A stretch of 64,000 nucleotides of DNA from the NCBI GenBank assembly GCA_900169235.1, contig FWCC01000122.1, forward strand, positions 1 through 64,000, read 5' to 3'. Below, piece by piece: positions 9,965-22,655 of the stretch. Source of the DNA: Zarea fungicola. Taxonomy: Eukaryota; Ascomycota; Sordariomycetes; Hypocreales; Cordycipitaceae. The notes below the pieces were generated by a model that was given only the letters and a program-made list of their open reading frames with translations, was not told where the DNA came from and made no database searches. A program made the position numbers and the translations under genes. The stretch's first letter is position 1. Every line of letters begins with the position of its first letter.

Positions 9965-12900
9965 GTTGGCGGTTTTGTGGCAGTTGTGGATAGGAACCAA
10001 ACAGTCGGGTCGCGTGGGCGGATATAGGTGGATGAGCGAGCAAGGGGTCAGACCCGGCGGTTGGCTAGTAAATTCAGAGTCGTAAAATATGGTATTGGGG
10101 CACACTGGCCACGATAAAATACTTCATAGGTGACACTTTGAATGCGGATGGGTAAGCCTGTAAACAGACGAGTGTGAGCGAGAGACTGTCGAGCTCGAGA
10201 GTATTGAGAGGTGCGACGCGCAGCACCCTGTTAGGCAGCAAACGGGCGTGGTAGAGTAAGGCAGAGTAAAAAGACAAAACTATCCAAGCATCAAGGGGAT
10301 GACTAGGGTAAACGAGTGATGGGAAAGGAGGAGAGAAATATGCATTTATCAATTGCGAAGATATTCGGGGGAGAGAGAAGTGTTTGATTATGCTTGGCGA
10401 TGGAAGAATATAACAGTGGCAGTCATGGTGGTGGGGGCCAAGCAGTGCGACACAGCTTTGCTCCAGCGGCCCCAGGTGGCTTTTTGGTGGCTCCAGGTGG
10501 CCCCAGGTGGCTCCAGGTGACTCCAACAGGCAAGTCAAGCGCAAGCGAGTGAGATTTGTAGCGGGTGCTGGCGGGATTGCCCTTGGAGGAGTGCGGGCCA
10601 GTGGGCAAGCGCAGCTGTAGGCACTGAGGCACTGAGGCACACCCGGAAGTTCGAGAACCCCGGATATGTGGAACCAGGCCTGTTAGTGTGCCAGTGTGTC
10701 GCTTTAGCGTGCGCAGGCCTTCTGGATCCGCTGACCAGCGTTAGAGACACGCCTGGGCGCCGATGCCTGAAGCATCCTGAGAGCGGCCTGACGACAGCAA
10801 GACGGGATATGGGGTAGGGTAAGAGAATGGAGGGAGATGGACAAGGTGAAGATGGCGACCAACACGAACATCACATACCTCGAGAGTTTTGATATGGTGG
10901 AATGGTTGAATTGCTTCGTGGTGAGTGTTTATGTATCAGCCACAGCAGGTTCCTCACAACTTTCGTGGCTGGTGCAAGGCCTGTATTTGTAGGCGACAAG
11001 ATCAGCGCCTCGCAAGGGTCATCGTCACTGGGAGGCAGCTTGTCGGAGAAATTTGACAGGTGCCACACTTAATGGTAGTCTGTGGCGCTTACAGAACGGG
11101 CAGGGAAGGAGAACGGGCAGGGAAGGAGAAAGGACTTTTCTTTTCTTTTCTCTAAATACAGGAGGGACTAGCCCGATAATAAACAAAGCAAAGAGAAGGG
11201 GTGGACGCCGCCGACGATGGTAAATCGGGTAGAAATGACGAGGGTGCACGATTGGTGGACCTCTGAGGCTTGAGGGTGCGTGGAGCCCCAGGCGATTATT
11301 TGGCCACCGCGATGCAAACCAGACGACTGCAAGACAAAAGCATATCGTACGGTGCTACGTAACGTTTGAAGGGTCCATCGAGCGCCGCAAAGGACGGTAT
11401 TGTTTGAAGCCCTACTACACATTTGCCCCGACAGATGCCTTCCCGGTACTGGTCGTGTCTCACAGCGTAACAGGGGCAGAATGCAGCGGCGGGACATGGT
11501 GGTTCCAAAACAAACAAAACTAATATCGTAACGCGAGTCCAAAAATAAATCATAAATCAATAAATAACACGCCAACTGGGCATGGATCTTTGCTTCTCTC
11601 ACTCATTCTTGCCAGTTCCCCAGCCATGACCACGCCACGAGTATAGCAGTACAACCATCTATTCAATCGACAGCGGAGAATGGGGTGCATTTGGCGTGCA
11701 AGGCGTGACCCGCATCCCGAGAAGCAAGGGTCTTTTTCTTCCACCGACTTCTTTGCATTGACGTCTTATGAATGTATCTGACCATTCACTTTTAGTGGCC
11801 AGTTTGGTACCTGAGCTGGCTGATGGGGCAGGCGTCAAGCCACAGCGACGGTATGTCGTCATAGTGATCCATATTTCTAGACTCTTGCTCTAGCTATCGG
11901 ACGCCGCAACGTCGCAGACCGATCCCCTAAAAATACCCTAATACGAACGAGGACCAACGCGCAAAGTTTAATAATGGAAAGGATTTTCATTCTACGCAAT
12001 GCCGAGATGCGGCCGCTAGAGAACATGTCAATTATTCGATAATGGCAGCCACCAGCCTGACTGCACCTCGTCGTTGGGGGGCCCAGGAGATTATCTGCCG
12101 CGCATTGCACCCCAATGCCTTCCTCGCGCTCATCAATGCTTGTTGCACAAGGTCCCTAGCGCCCGGTTGTGGCTTCCGATGTTTGTCGATCTCTTCATCT
12201 TTGCTCATGTTTTCGTAATGATTGTCCTGTCACCCCGTTCTACCCTTCCCTCACACAGCACAGCTTGAACAAAGGGCGGCCTGCCAACCCCGAGCCACTG
12301 ACCACACCTGTTTAATTAAAAAAAAAAAATCATCCAAGCCTCCTATCAACATGATCTTCAGCCCCTAAAATCATCGGCCTCCAAACCTAAAAGAAACTAG
12401 AGTCGCACCGACATCAGCACTCGTCTACCATACTTGCATACAACCACACGCACGCCCCACAGAAAGCCGTGTGGCGGTGCGGGGACGCGGCTACATTCTT
12501 AGCTTCAAAATGAGCGTCCCCCATTGGTAAGTTTCTCATTGGGCCTCTGCTAGCAACAGCACAAGGTCCACTCTGTCGTCATAGTGCTTGAGCAGCCCTG
12601 CAACGCATGTCTCTGATCGGAAACTGGATCTTTCCACGTTGCTGGCATGACGATTGGCATTGCATATCAATCAGCCAAAGCTGGCTCTGCTTGACTGCTG
12701 TTTTTCATTGTTCATGTATGGGCTTTCTGTGTTTTTTTATTTGTCCATTTCCACTGCATTCTCCTTGGCAAGACTCACGTCTCGTTCAACTGGGGTCACG
12801 CTGCTTGCCTCGCACTTCTCGTACTTGCACCAGCCACAAGACCCGCAGAGTTTGACACTGCGCACCGCCACAGAGAATACCGCCACACATTTACGTAGGT

Positions 12901-14719
12901 GGTCCTCCAGCAAAGTGGCTTGACCCTACCTAATCCACAAGAAAGCCACAAGGCTTGAAAAAGAAGAAAAAGAAATTTGAGCACGACGTCATCACCTTCC
13001 CAGTCTGGCAAAAATTTGACTCGCAACCGGGGAACCCCCGACACACTCCGGAGCCACACCCCGGCTCCTATGTGACGTTATGGCTTGATTGAGTTTGCGC
13101 AAAGGCATGCGTTCAAGCTGTAGAGACGTTGAGGTTTGTTTTTGGCCGTACTTCAGTTTTCCGGACAGTAGCGTGACGCATACAGAACGCTGACAGCCAC
13201 GCCGCTGTTGACGTTTTGGCGGCTATATTATTTCCAAGTCGTACATACAGAAACGCCGAGGTGGGTGTTCTAGACTGGTCCAGAACCACATCTGCGTGGA
13301 GGGGCCGGCTCCGACAGGGGCTAGGTATGGGGCGGACCTGGGAAGTGTCGACGTTGATTGTGCGACGGGATTACCATTGCATGCTGGTATATAGCGCCAT
13401 GGTTATTTCTTACACACCCAAGGATTATACCAGTGGCTCTGAAAGGCGCTGCAGTTAGCAAGTCTTGCTGTTGCACCAATGCATGCCCAAATGCTTACTT
13501 TACGTAGCTGTGTCCTCATTTCAGCTGCGTTGTCGGCCTACTTTCCAAGGACGGCTACGATCAACTAGTGAGGCTAAGCCCACTCGTAACCGTTGGATTA
13601 TCAAAGGGAACGGCATATTACCCTTGCGCATTGTGCAGTCTATGCTTCTATTTTTGATTCACTTATGGTTCAGCACAGCAGCCATGTTGCAATGATCGGC
13701 ATTCTTGCCACTCGCCCACCCTCCCCATTCACATCGGCCCATATTGAGGAATAAAAGACAGCCACGTTGTGGCTAGTTGACGTCGACGATTATCCGTTCG
13801 TTATGAGGCATTGTTCGCCAGATATCGCAATGACAACTCTGGTTCGGATATTCTCGTTTATGACCCGCTGTACTTCTCAAGCCCAACCCCAACATTCGCC
13901 ACAAGAACCTACCCTCAGCCTTACCCAAGCATCAGTTCGGCAAACCCGTCAACTAGCACCCTCATGCGCTTTTCTTACTAGCCAAGAATGTGGCGTATGC
14001 TTGTGTCAACAAGCGTTCTAGGCGGCCTGGAGATGAGGCCACCGCTCAGTAGCATCATGCAGTTACGCGTAACATGCTCCCAACTCAACGAGGGGATGGT
14101 AATTCTGCAGATCTCATGCACTAAGACGGCGGGACCACGCCACTTCACGTAGAAGCGAAGCCTCACGCGATCGTTGGACACTCATTGGCTGCTTAACCCG
14201 AACTCCACGTGTGACATGTCTGTCACAACGCGCCAAACTGGAGAGAGTCCATTCGTAGGGAATGCTGACTTCTGAATGTTTAGAGTGCCAAAGTCTGGCA
14301 CATTTAGAGCCAAGCATCGACGGTGTTCTTCTAATCTTAAACCGGCTCTGATTAGGTCGTCAGTTATAGCCACGGCCGCCAAATGTATTAGAGTGGCTGA
14401 GCTCATCCCGGCTCATTTACTGCATTCGACCTGTCTCCCCGTTCAATTTTACTTGCCAAGACCAGGTTGTGGTTGGCTGACCATCTCTTGTGTTTGTTTG
14501 CATCCTGGTCTTTACATGGTGCCGACAATGTAGATCCTTGCGATGGAGGTTGATTTCTGTGTCTCGACTTTTACTTGATTTATTGGCGTGGTCAATTTAA
14601 TGAAAGGACAGTGACAGTGCACCCGCTTAATCACTTCATTTAGAGAGCAAAATTATAGCTAGTGACTAATTAACAACAACGCTATGCATGCATAAATGCA
14701 GCTGATCCAAATTCCGATG
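9965..14719. other. Long gene-poor region upstream of csp-2
   Basis: A 4.75 kb stretch with no gene I can support. The csp-2-proximal 1.2 kb is pyrimidine-rich on the minus strand, as expected for a long 5' leader with small upstream reading frames (for example at 10074-10640). The distal part has only short frames without recognisable domains. A cluster of CAGGTG motifs at 10471-10521 is listed separately. Oligo-A/T runs are present near 12310. Confidence 0.5.
10471..10521. promoter_or_regulatory. Cluster of four CAGGTG (E-box type) motifs
   Basis: CAGGTG occurs at 10473, 10494, 10504 and 10514. The last three form a 10-bp imperfect tandem repeat (CTCCAGGTGG, CCCCAGGTGG, CTCCAGGTGA), so they lie on one face of the helix. 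CAGGTG is a CANNTG E-box, the kind of site bHLH factors bind. It lies about 500 bases upstream of the csp-2 start. Regulatory use is inference. Confidence 0.35.
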
Positions 14720-16409
14720 TCATCTCTTTCCCCTGTCTAGCTCCGCTGCTCTGTCCAGTGAGTTCGTTACAGGCGTCGAGTAATCGTTGACCGTCAGCTG
14801 CCCCTCGCTGCTCGAATACTCGTCTCGTTTCGCCTGATGCTCGGCCCTCTTGGCCTCCATCGCCTCCTGCTGCTCCCGCAGCAATCGAATTGTGCGGCTC
14901 CTTCCTCGAATCCTCGCACCATATCTCCAAAAGACAAACGGCACCGGAATCATGGCAACGGCTAGCAATCCGCACAATGTCCCCGCCCACTGCGGCGACA
15001 GTGTCTCATACATCTTGGATCCTGCCAGCGGCAGTGTCGCTCCAAACAAGCTACGAATCACAGCGTTGCTCGCGAGTGCACTGGCCGCGTAGATGCCGTA
15101 CGCGCCCGCAAGGTAGTTGGACGAGTAGATGAAGCTGAGCGTGTTGCCGCACCCAAATGGCACCCCAAACAGAATCGGCACGATCCAGGGGATGCGCTGG
15201 GGGAGGCAGGTCCAGGCAAAGCCCAGCTGGCCGATGGGTGTCAGCAAGGAGCCGACGACCATGATGAGCGCGGCGGCCTCCGGGGCCGGCTTGCCGGTTG
15301 CAGAGTCACGCGGGCGGGAGTTGACGATGCGGCGGATCAAGGGTTCGAGCGCAATGGCGAGGACGATGCCGGCGCCGATGCCGAGATAGGACATGCCCGC
15401 GAATCCTGCGCTCCAGCCGCGATGCTGCGCAAATACGACGGGGTACGCAACAAAGCATAGGTACAGGATGCCGTAGATGAGCGCGTTCCACACATTGATG
15501 AACCAGACGATTGGTTCCGTGAAAAAGAGCACGCATGGCCTTTTCATGTTCGTGGCAATGAGCCGCCACGAAGAATCGCTTCGGTCGTACTGACACCACC
15601 ATCGGTCGTCGCCGGTCTGCGTGCGCATCTTCTCGGCGCGCTTCCTCAAAATGCGCGGGGCGTACGTCTCCTTGACAGTCATCATCATGGAGAAGGCGAG
15701 CCCGGCCAGCACGAGCACGATCCAGTTGGTCCAGCGCCACCCTCGATACTCGTATACAAAGCCGCCGATGAGAGGACCGAGGACAGGCCCGTTGAAAGGG
15801 CCGAGGCTAAAGAGCGACATGCCCATGGCTAGATACTCGGGTTTCGATACATCGACGACGGTGCCCGGCCCGTTCGAGATAAGAGCCGCGCCAAAGAGGG
15901 CACTTGCTGCCATGTTAGCTTCAAGCATCGATTGGTCATCCAGACGCTACGTACCCGGCGAATCGGTTGGCCAGGATTGTCGTCAGACATTCCGCAGCAC
16001 CACACGGTATGATGAAGACAGCCCAGATAGCGAGGCCTACCAGATATACGATCCTGCGGCCAAAGAGCTCGCTCATCGGCGCAACAATGAGGCTGCCCAC
16101 AGCCAGACCGAGCAGATATGTCGTCATACCCATGGTCGCGTACGTCTTGGTCACCTTGAACTCGTCCATGAGACCCCGCAGCGCCCCAGTATAGCTGGTG
16201 CTGAATAGGACGACAACCCACGCGGAGAAGGAGACGGTGACGATTGCCCATATGCGGTACCACGTAGGCCAGTTCTTTGGGTCCTCGGCGTCATTCTGGC
16301 GAAAGATGACTTCGAACTCGGGGAGGCGATTGGGATCGATGGGGGGCGGGCGACGAGGTGCATTGTTTTGCGACGCTGGCAACGTTGGCATTTCATTTTT
16401 TCCGGGCAT
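14720..16409 (-). CDS. MFS multidrug transporter, DHA1 type
   Basis: Plasma-membrane proton-antiport exporter of the 12-helix DHA1 group (TPO/FLU1-like). Two exons, 16409-15955 and 15902-14720, giving 545 residues. The cytoplasmic N-terminus has the family motif DPKNWP (about residues 44-49), then VTVSFSAWVVVLFSTSY (helix 1), APMSELFGRR (loop 2-3 signature) and LFSLGPFNGPVLGPLIGG (helix 5 region). The intron ends at CAAG rather than the CAG four bases earlier: only this acceptor keeps the frame (NRFAGGALFGAALISNGPG), and the CAG is very close to the CTAAC branch site. The C-terminal tail is charged. Substrates cannot be read from sequence. Confidence 0.9.
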
Positions 16410-18859
16410 TATATGTGCTGCAATCGTAAACGGTGCGACAACATCACCACACTTTCAGATGTAGATGCAAAGTCAGGTTCGTCGAGAACTTTGAGTTGGT
16501 AGTACTCCCTTATTCAGGTCCAAGACAAATGGGAAATGAGGCCGGGGAAGGGGTCTACCAAGACCCCCCTCGGCTACTGACTTCCAACTGCCATGACGAA
16601 GCGGTCCAACGCTAACATCCTTTGCCATTTACGAGGCTGGGTGGTCAACCGTCTTCCACGGTGCCAAGGAATGGGCATTGTCGCAGTCTTTTCCGCATGC
16701 GGGGACAGCGTTGAAAGGTTATGTTTGTATGGAGTCATCTATGATGAGAAGCTCTAGCGCAGTGGCATTTTGGTCGTCATGAGACATCAAGCCGGCTAGG
16801 AATGGTCAGGTCTCAGCGACACCCCCCAGTTGCCCCGCGACTCATTTCGCTTTTGAATGATGAGCGGATCAATGCGACGGTGTGGCCATGGTGATTTTTC
16901 TCATGATTGAATAATAAAGGTAAAGTGCTGGTGAAAAGCTACTCTAGAATGTAATGAGAGCAACTTAGAATATCCACTACACTCAATTCTATAACACAGG
17001 GATAAAGTAAATCATCTTTACTAGGAGTGAATTTTTAATCTAAGCTATTTAATCTGAGCCAAGGGAATAAAAATTGTATAACAATATTTTATAGAACTAC
17101 AAGTGTAGCAAAAACGGCGGTGGTTGCACAAAGAAACGTCTACATGTTTATAGGAAAAGCCTGATGCAGTTAAACCCGCAGCATAAGATGGCGATCTCTT
17201 AATTAAGAGTCTCACGCTATGTACCACATTATGATGAGTGGGACCCTTCTATTCATTGCCAAGCCACTGCAGCCACACATGTACGGCAATGAATTAAGTT
17301 ACATACCTTTTTTTTCCTATTGCCTCTAATAATTTTTCGACATTTTGTCTGGTTAGCTTTCCTATGTTGTCGTAGTCTACGGAGTAGCCAGGCCGAGTAT
17401 TGCATGGTTAGACCGCAACGACGCAGGCATGCTAACTACGCGAATTTAAATATTTTTGTTGTAAAGTAGTTGCTTATTTTGTTAAATGATGTCTTCAATA
17501 GACTTACCAAGTCTCTGTTGCAGCACCCAGCCCTCAGTGATGTTGGAAAAACGCAAACCCTTTGCTGTGATTATTTCACCATATACTTAATGCTTATTTC
17601 CGGAGAGATATGACTTCCTTCATGCTGGCACGCAATCATCGCTTGCACTGATGCTGCTGGTCTTTGGGTCATGCTGCCAGCTTTAAAACTGAGGCTGAGG
17701 TGCATTCACATTCGGCCGCTCCATTGCCAATTCCATATAAAAAATGATTGAAACTTAAAGTGAGCCATACTATTCAGTAGATACATGAGTGCGCTTTTGA
17801 TTCTGAATCTCTCATGACTGCTCTTGAAAATTTGCACCTTGGAAAATTTGCACTTTGCTACCCTATGTCCCACTCTGTGCAGTAAAAACTCACCTTGCCT
17901 AATTTTGGTCCTGACTTTATGTTAGGCGCACAATTTAAGGGACTTACTAGCATTTATGTGGTGTTGAATATTTCCAAGGCTGTGTCTCCCAGTTTGATAG
18001 TAAGCAACTGTATAACATCTCTGCAGTCCGTCGGCTACCACGGACTCGAGATTTTCGCCATAGCGTCATAGCGTCATAGCGTTGAATTGGCCGTAAAAGG
18101 CCTGCTAGAATAAACACATCCGCTTCCATGCCGTTCATTCTCCTCTAAATTGTTTCCCCGACTATCACTACGCCTGGCTCTACGGAGGCGAACGTTAGAC
18201 TGTTTGCCAGATTTCCCATAATGCCTTTTTGATAACTCCTGTATTACACGCATTTCCAATAGCTTGACTTGACTTGAATTCAGCTGATATATGTGCCTCG
18301 CGCCTTAGTGTTCGCAGTATTCACAGTGATGAGCCGACCAACGCACTCCAGACGCATCAGCTGCCTTGCCAAGAAGGGAGAGAAGGAGCACAACATTCAT
18401 GACACAATACGCGCCCCCTTTTACGTACGATGCCGGACATGGTTTCAAGAGTGCGCGTATTCTATCGTCTGGCATGCCTTCGCCGCTCGGGCTCAAGAAA
18501 GGAAACTAAGGACTGGTTATGAGTTGAAATTGATTGCCCTATATTGAAGACTGAACCAGATGGGATATAGGTACATAGTAAGTTGCAGGCGGACTTTGAC
18601 ATACTAGCTGTTCACCGAGATGAGGCCCGTCTGTGCTCGCGACTGTCAAGAATTTCTTTGGGTAGACTAATTCGCCTCTGAGAATGATGAGCCGCGGATT
18701 GGAAGCAATTTGTCAATTAATTACCAGGTTGGTGGACGGCTACTGATCATGTAGTACGAAAGCCGCACTCCGAGTACTGAGGCATGACAAAAAGACACTA
18801 CAGTCTTTTGCATTTCCTGTAAACTATTAAATACGCCCCCAGTGACGCCATCAGAAGAT
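16410..18859. other. Gene-poor, partly AT-rich stretch
   Basis: No supported gene. The part from about 16900 to 17600 is visibly AT-rich with many TA steps and oligo-A/T runs, unlike the flanking genes. It could be a decayed, RIP-affected repeat, but no terminal repeats or transposase can be recognised. A short direct repeat (GCGTCATA units) sits near 18061-18082. Confidence 0.45.
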
Positions 18860-18930
18860 GGTCGCGTGGCCAAATGGCAAGGCGTCTGGCTACGAACCAG
18901 AAGATTGTGGGTTCGATCCCCACCGTGACC
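18860..18930 (+). tRNA. tRNA-Arg (anticodon ACG)
   Basis: A 71-nt cloverleaf can be drawn by hand. The acceptor stem GGTCGCG pairs with CGTGACC (one G-T pair), the D stem is GCC/GGC, and the anticodon stem TCTGG/CCAGA encloses loop CTACGAA with anticodon ACG. The T stem is GTGGG/CCCAC with loop TTCGATC. Box A (TGGCCAAATGG) and box B (GGTTCGATCCC) are intact, there is no intron, and a pol III stop of four T follows at 18936-18939. It would read CGU codons, and CGC/CGA through inosine. Confidence 0.93.
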
Positions 18931-19554
18931 TAAACTTTTGCCCTTCATACCAACATCTTCAAGATGTCTCGACTTCCAGATGTGTCGACTTTTTGCGTCG
19001 AAGTACGGTCAGGGCTGTGGAAACTTTGCTGAAGACCTGCTTTTTTATATTTAGTTTTGCAGCAGTCTCCCTTTCATTGGCAAACTTAAGCTACGCGACA
19101 CGCGCCATTCCGAGACATTCGTGCAATACATTCCACATTATCCAATATAACAAAATTATTGTGCATGTTATCGAGTATACAAATCCATTGGCGTCATAGT
19201 TGCTGCGTACGAGAATTTAGCAAAGCAGCAACCTGGCAGTTGAGCTTCAATTGCGATGACTCCGGCGATGACTCCGGTGATCCAGCAACTGGCTTGCAGG
19301 TGTCGATCCGAACTCTCCCACCACTATTCTCCATCCGCTTATTCTCCGACTGCCATGCATCAAATCGAATTCCATGCTTCTCCGACTTGACAATTGGGAC
19401 TTGTCTCAAAATGTTTGCATGACATCTCTTTCAAATGCCATAGCTTGCCCGCGTCAATGCCTCGGCCGACGCCAATAAAAGGAGGCTCCCGCCCCTTTAA
19501 ACCCTTCAATGTATTCCCTCTTCTATCGACCAATTACCAATATAGACCACAATA
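18931..19554. other. Intergenic between tRNA and chitinase gene
   Basis: Contains the tRNA terminator T-run and the chitinase promoter. No coding potential is seen. Confidence 0.6.
19472..19482 (+). promoter_or_regulatory. CCAAT / TATA-like core promoter of chitinase gene
   Basis: CCAATAAAAGG lies about 75-85 bases before the chitinase ATG. It combines a CCAAT pentamer with an AATAAAAG TATA-like stretch. Position fits a core promoter; function is inferred. Confidence 0.35.
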
Positions 19555-21245
19555 ATGCTCAAGTCGACACTTCTTCTCTCCCTTCTCTCACTCGGCATCA
19601 ATGGTGCCCCCACTGGCGATGGTGGCGCTTGCAGAGCTGTCTTGGTGCCACTGCCCGTAGACACAACCGTGGAGGCGCCGCAGCCTACCACTTCGGTGAC
19701 AGATCCAGTAACCAACCGCCGCGCAGGCATGGTAAATTCTGTTGTTAGGGATGCAAAGATGGTGATGGTTGCGCCAGCGAGCTCGACCAAGCCTGATACA
19801 GCAGCCGCCTGGACAACAATGGCCAGGCCTTCCAAAGTGACATCTTCAGCGACCAGAGTATCATCTTCGAACAAATTGAGCCCAACAGGAACCAATACGG
19901 TGACAATGACGACTACTCTGACAATATCAAGCAAGGCGCCTTTATACACTCCTGGAACTGATCAAGAAGATGGTGTGGAAGTTGTCGGGCGAAAGAATGT
20001 CGTCTACTTTACGAATTGGTAACTCATAATTTGTTGTATTGGAAGTACCTTTGTGCTGACGTATATCAGGAGCGCATATGGGGCCAACTATACACCAGCA
20101 GAGATTCCTGCCGGCGATGTTACTCATCTACTCTATGCCTTTGGCGATATTTCCGATACAGGAGAAGCGTACGTTACAATCGCTGGACCAAAGAGCCCGA
20201 TTCTAATCGTTTCAGAATTTCGTCAGATCTATATGCCGACGTGCAGAAGCAGTACACCGCCATGCACCAACGTGATATCCAAGCACGAGGCAACATTGGA
20301 CAAATCTACGCTCTCAAGAAACAGAACCGAAACATGAAGGCGCTTCTCTCCATAGGGGGATTCAGCTACTCGGCGGCCGGCAAATTTGTCCCCGCGACGA
20401 GTACAGCCGAGGGCCGTCGACGTTTTGCCCGCTCTGCTGTGCGGCTCGTCGCCAATTGGGGATTTGATGGCATCGACATAGACTGGGAGTATCCCAAAAC
20501 CAAAACTGAGGCTGCGGATTTTGTTTCGCTTCTACAAGAGACGCGCTATGAGCTCAACAAGTACGCCAAGGAGAATAATCAGACCTATCACTACCTCCTC
20601 ACGGTTGCTGCCTCTGCTGGCCCTGGCCACTACAAATTGCTCAACCTTGGGGCCATGGATCATTTCGTTGACTCATGGCATCTCATGGCATACGACTACG
20701 CCGGCTCGTGGGATGAAACTACGGGACACCAGGCCAATGTCTACCCAGACCCCGCCAACAAGGCAAGCACCAAGTTCAACACGGAGCAAGCTGTCGACGA
20801 CTACATCGCCGCAGGCATTGCGCCAGAGAAGATTATTCTCGGATTCCCACTATATGGCCGAGCATTCATGCAGACCGAAGGAATGGGTGCGCCGTTTAGC
20901 GGTGTTGGCTCAGGGAGCATCGAACCAGGCGTCTGGCGATACAGAGACCTGCCGCTGCCTGGTGCCACGGTGACGGTCGACAACAGGGTCCTCGCAGCAT
21001 ACAGCTACGATACGCACGCCAAGATGCTCATATCATATGACAATGCGGAAAGCACTAGTCTCAAAGCCAGATATCTCAAGCAAAGGGGCCTCGGTGGCGC
21101 CGTCTTTTGGGAGGCATCTGGCGACAGGTCGGGCAAAGAGAGTCTTGTCGCCGCAATGGCCCGCGACATCTGGCCCTTGCAGGACTCTAAAAACATGCTT
21201 CAATATCCAAGGAGTGAATTTTCCAATATCCGCGGGAGCTCATAA
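19555..21245 (+). CDS. GH18 chitinase, secreted (fungal class V type)
   Basis: Hydrolyses beta-1,4 N-acetylglucosamine links in chitin. Three exons: 19555-20018, 20070-20168 and 20216-21245, giving 530 residues. A signal peptide (MLKSTLLLSLLSLGINGAPT) is followed by a Ser/Thr-rich stretch of about 120 residues, then the GH18 barrel from VVYFTNW. Splicing restores W-SAYGANYTPAEIPAGDVTHLLYAF and EA-ISSDLYADVQKQY. The SxGG motif is SIGG at 233-236, and the catalytic DxxDxDxE motif is DGIDIDWE with the proton donor Glu279. The barrel ends with GGAVFWEASGD. No chitin-binding module and no GPI signal are seen, so the enzyme is probably released. It lies tail to tail with a KRE9-like GPI protein gene. 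Confidence 0.94.
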
Positions 21246-21393
21246 CACATTTCATTTGGCCTCAGCATTTGGGATACCAGACGGCGGGCTTTGTGGCCGA
21301 GTGTTTAACTAGCAATCGCCTTGCATGGACATATTAGCATATATTGAATGAAATACACATATCAAAAGGTATCTATCATTACAAGTGTGTGAA

Positions 21394-22655
21394 TTAAAGC
21401 GCAGTAACTGTTGCCATACTCAATAAACCCCATCCAAACGAGACGCAAACCAGCCACAGTACATGGTTGGGGGACAGCCTCTGCCCTCCTGACAATACTG
21501 TAGGCTGAGCAGCTCCTGCAGCAGAGGGGGTATTAGTTCTAGACGAAATGTCTGTAGCTGATACTTGGCCTAATGGTCGAGGCGTAATGGCAGTCGTAAT
21601 CGTCACTTGGCCTTTAAGGGAGGGGAGAGGCACAGGGACAGGAATATTGGTTTGCTCCCTAAACGACCCTTTAATGACTGAAAAACCTTGTCCCAATTGA
21701 GACTTAGCCTCGCTCGGTCCATCGACTGCTTTGGCTTGCTGAGGCAATGCGGTTGAGGCTGGTGGCAAGCTATTTAGCGTGGTAGGTCTCTGACGTGACT
21801 GTTTGTCCGCGGCAGGTAGGCTGGGCGATGCAGACACTACAAGAGGCTGCTTTGTATTTTTAATGATACCGATAACGGTAGGAACCTCCCCTGGAACTTC
21901 AATCGACGTCGATGTCGCTATTGTCGTGGTTGCTGCATTGGGTAGAGGTTGCAACGACGCAGATTCTCCGTTGTTTGTCGGCAGCCCAGGGAGAGCGATA
22001 AGCTTGCTGCTGGTGTCATTTTCTGTCCCAGTTTGTTCCTTTTGCTGCTTGTTGGTGCCCTCCTTGCCGCCTGTAGCTTTACCCCCTCCCTCTGACCCAG
22101 TGCCATGACCCTTTTCGTTTTGAATGCTGCCACCCTTTTGCCCGCCATTCTTGTCTGCATTTTGTTTCTCATCGATGCCAGTCTTTGAGCCCCCACTTTG
22201 CTGTGATGGCTGCCGCGTCAGTGATTGAATGGCGAATGGCTGTGAGACGACGACCCGCCCGCGGGTATCGACGATGACCATGGCAAATCGAGGAAATGCG
22301 GCAATGGTCTTGTCTGCCGTCCATTTCAAGCTGCCAGTGTTTTCAATATTGACTAATTTGCGAATCTTTATTAGTGACGACTGTCTTTTTGCCTGCAAAT
22401 GTGTAACCGCATACCGGCAATCTGCTGTATGATAATGTCCTGGCGAAAAGTACTCGCTGCCGGCACGAGGTTGATTACGAGCGGTGATTGGAGACCAGCC
22501 GTGTTCCATTGAATCTGGATGGCGGTGTTGAGGCGTAGACTGCTTGAAGCATCTGGAAAGATGAACTGCGCGGTGGCGACGCTTGCAGTTGCAATACCCA
22601 CGAAAAGGTGCAAAAAATACATCACGTTCAACGTTGAGCTAGGAATTTTGAACAT
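21394..22655 (-). CDS. KRE9/KNH-like Ser/Thr-rich GPI-anchored cell-surface protein
   Basis: Predicted cell-wall or plasma-membrane protein of the fungal Ser-Thr-rich GPI family with a KRE9/KNH N-terminal domain. Two exons, 22655-22415 and 22352-21394, giving 399 residues. Signal peptide at the N-terminus (LHLFVGIATASVATAQF), then an Ig-like domain starting FIFPDASSSLRLNTAIQIQWNT. Splicing at a GTATGC donor gives QQIAV-NIENTGSLKWTADKT. Residues about 125-370 are low complexity, rich in Ser, Thr, Gln, Gly and Pro, and probably O-glycosylated. The end (HVLWLVCVSFGWGLLSMATV) is a hydrophobic GPI-attachment signal. The role in beta-1,6-glucan assembly known for yeast Kre9 is only suggestive here. 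Confidence 0.8.

Noticed and set aside
10074..10640. 188-codon minus-strand frame upstream of csp-2
   Set aside because: No domain, low-complexity CT-rich origin; more likely an upstream frame in the csp-2 leader.
17045..17227. Possible transposase fragment on the minus strand
   Set aside because: The 60-codon frame has no DDE or other recognisable motif and no flanking inverted repeats could be found by eye.
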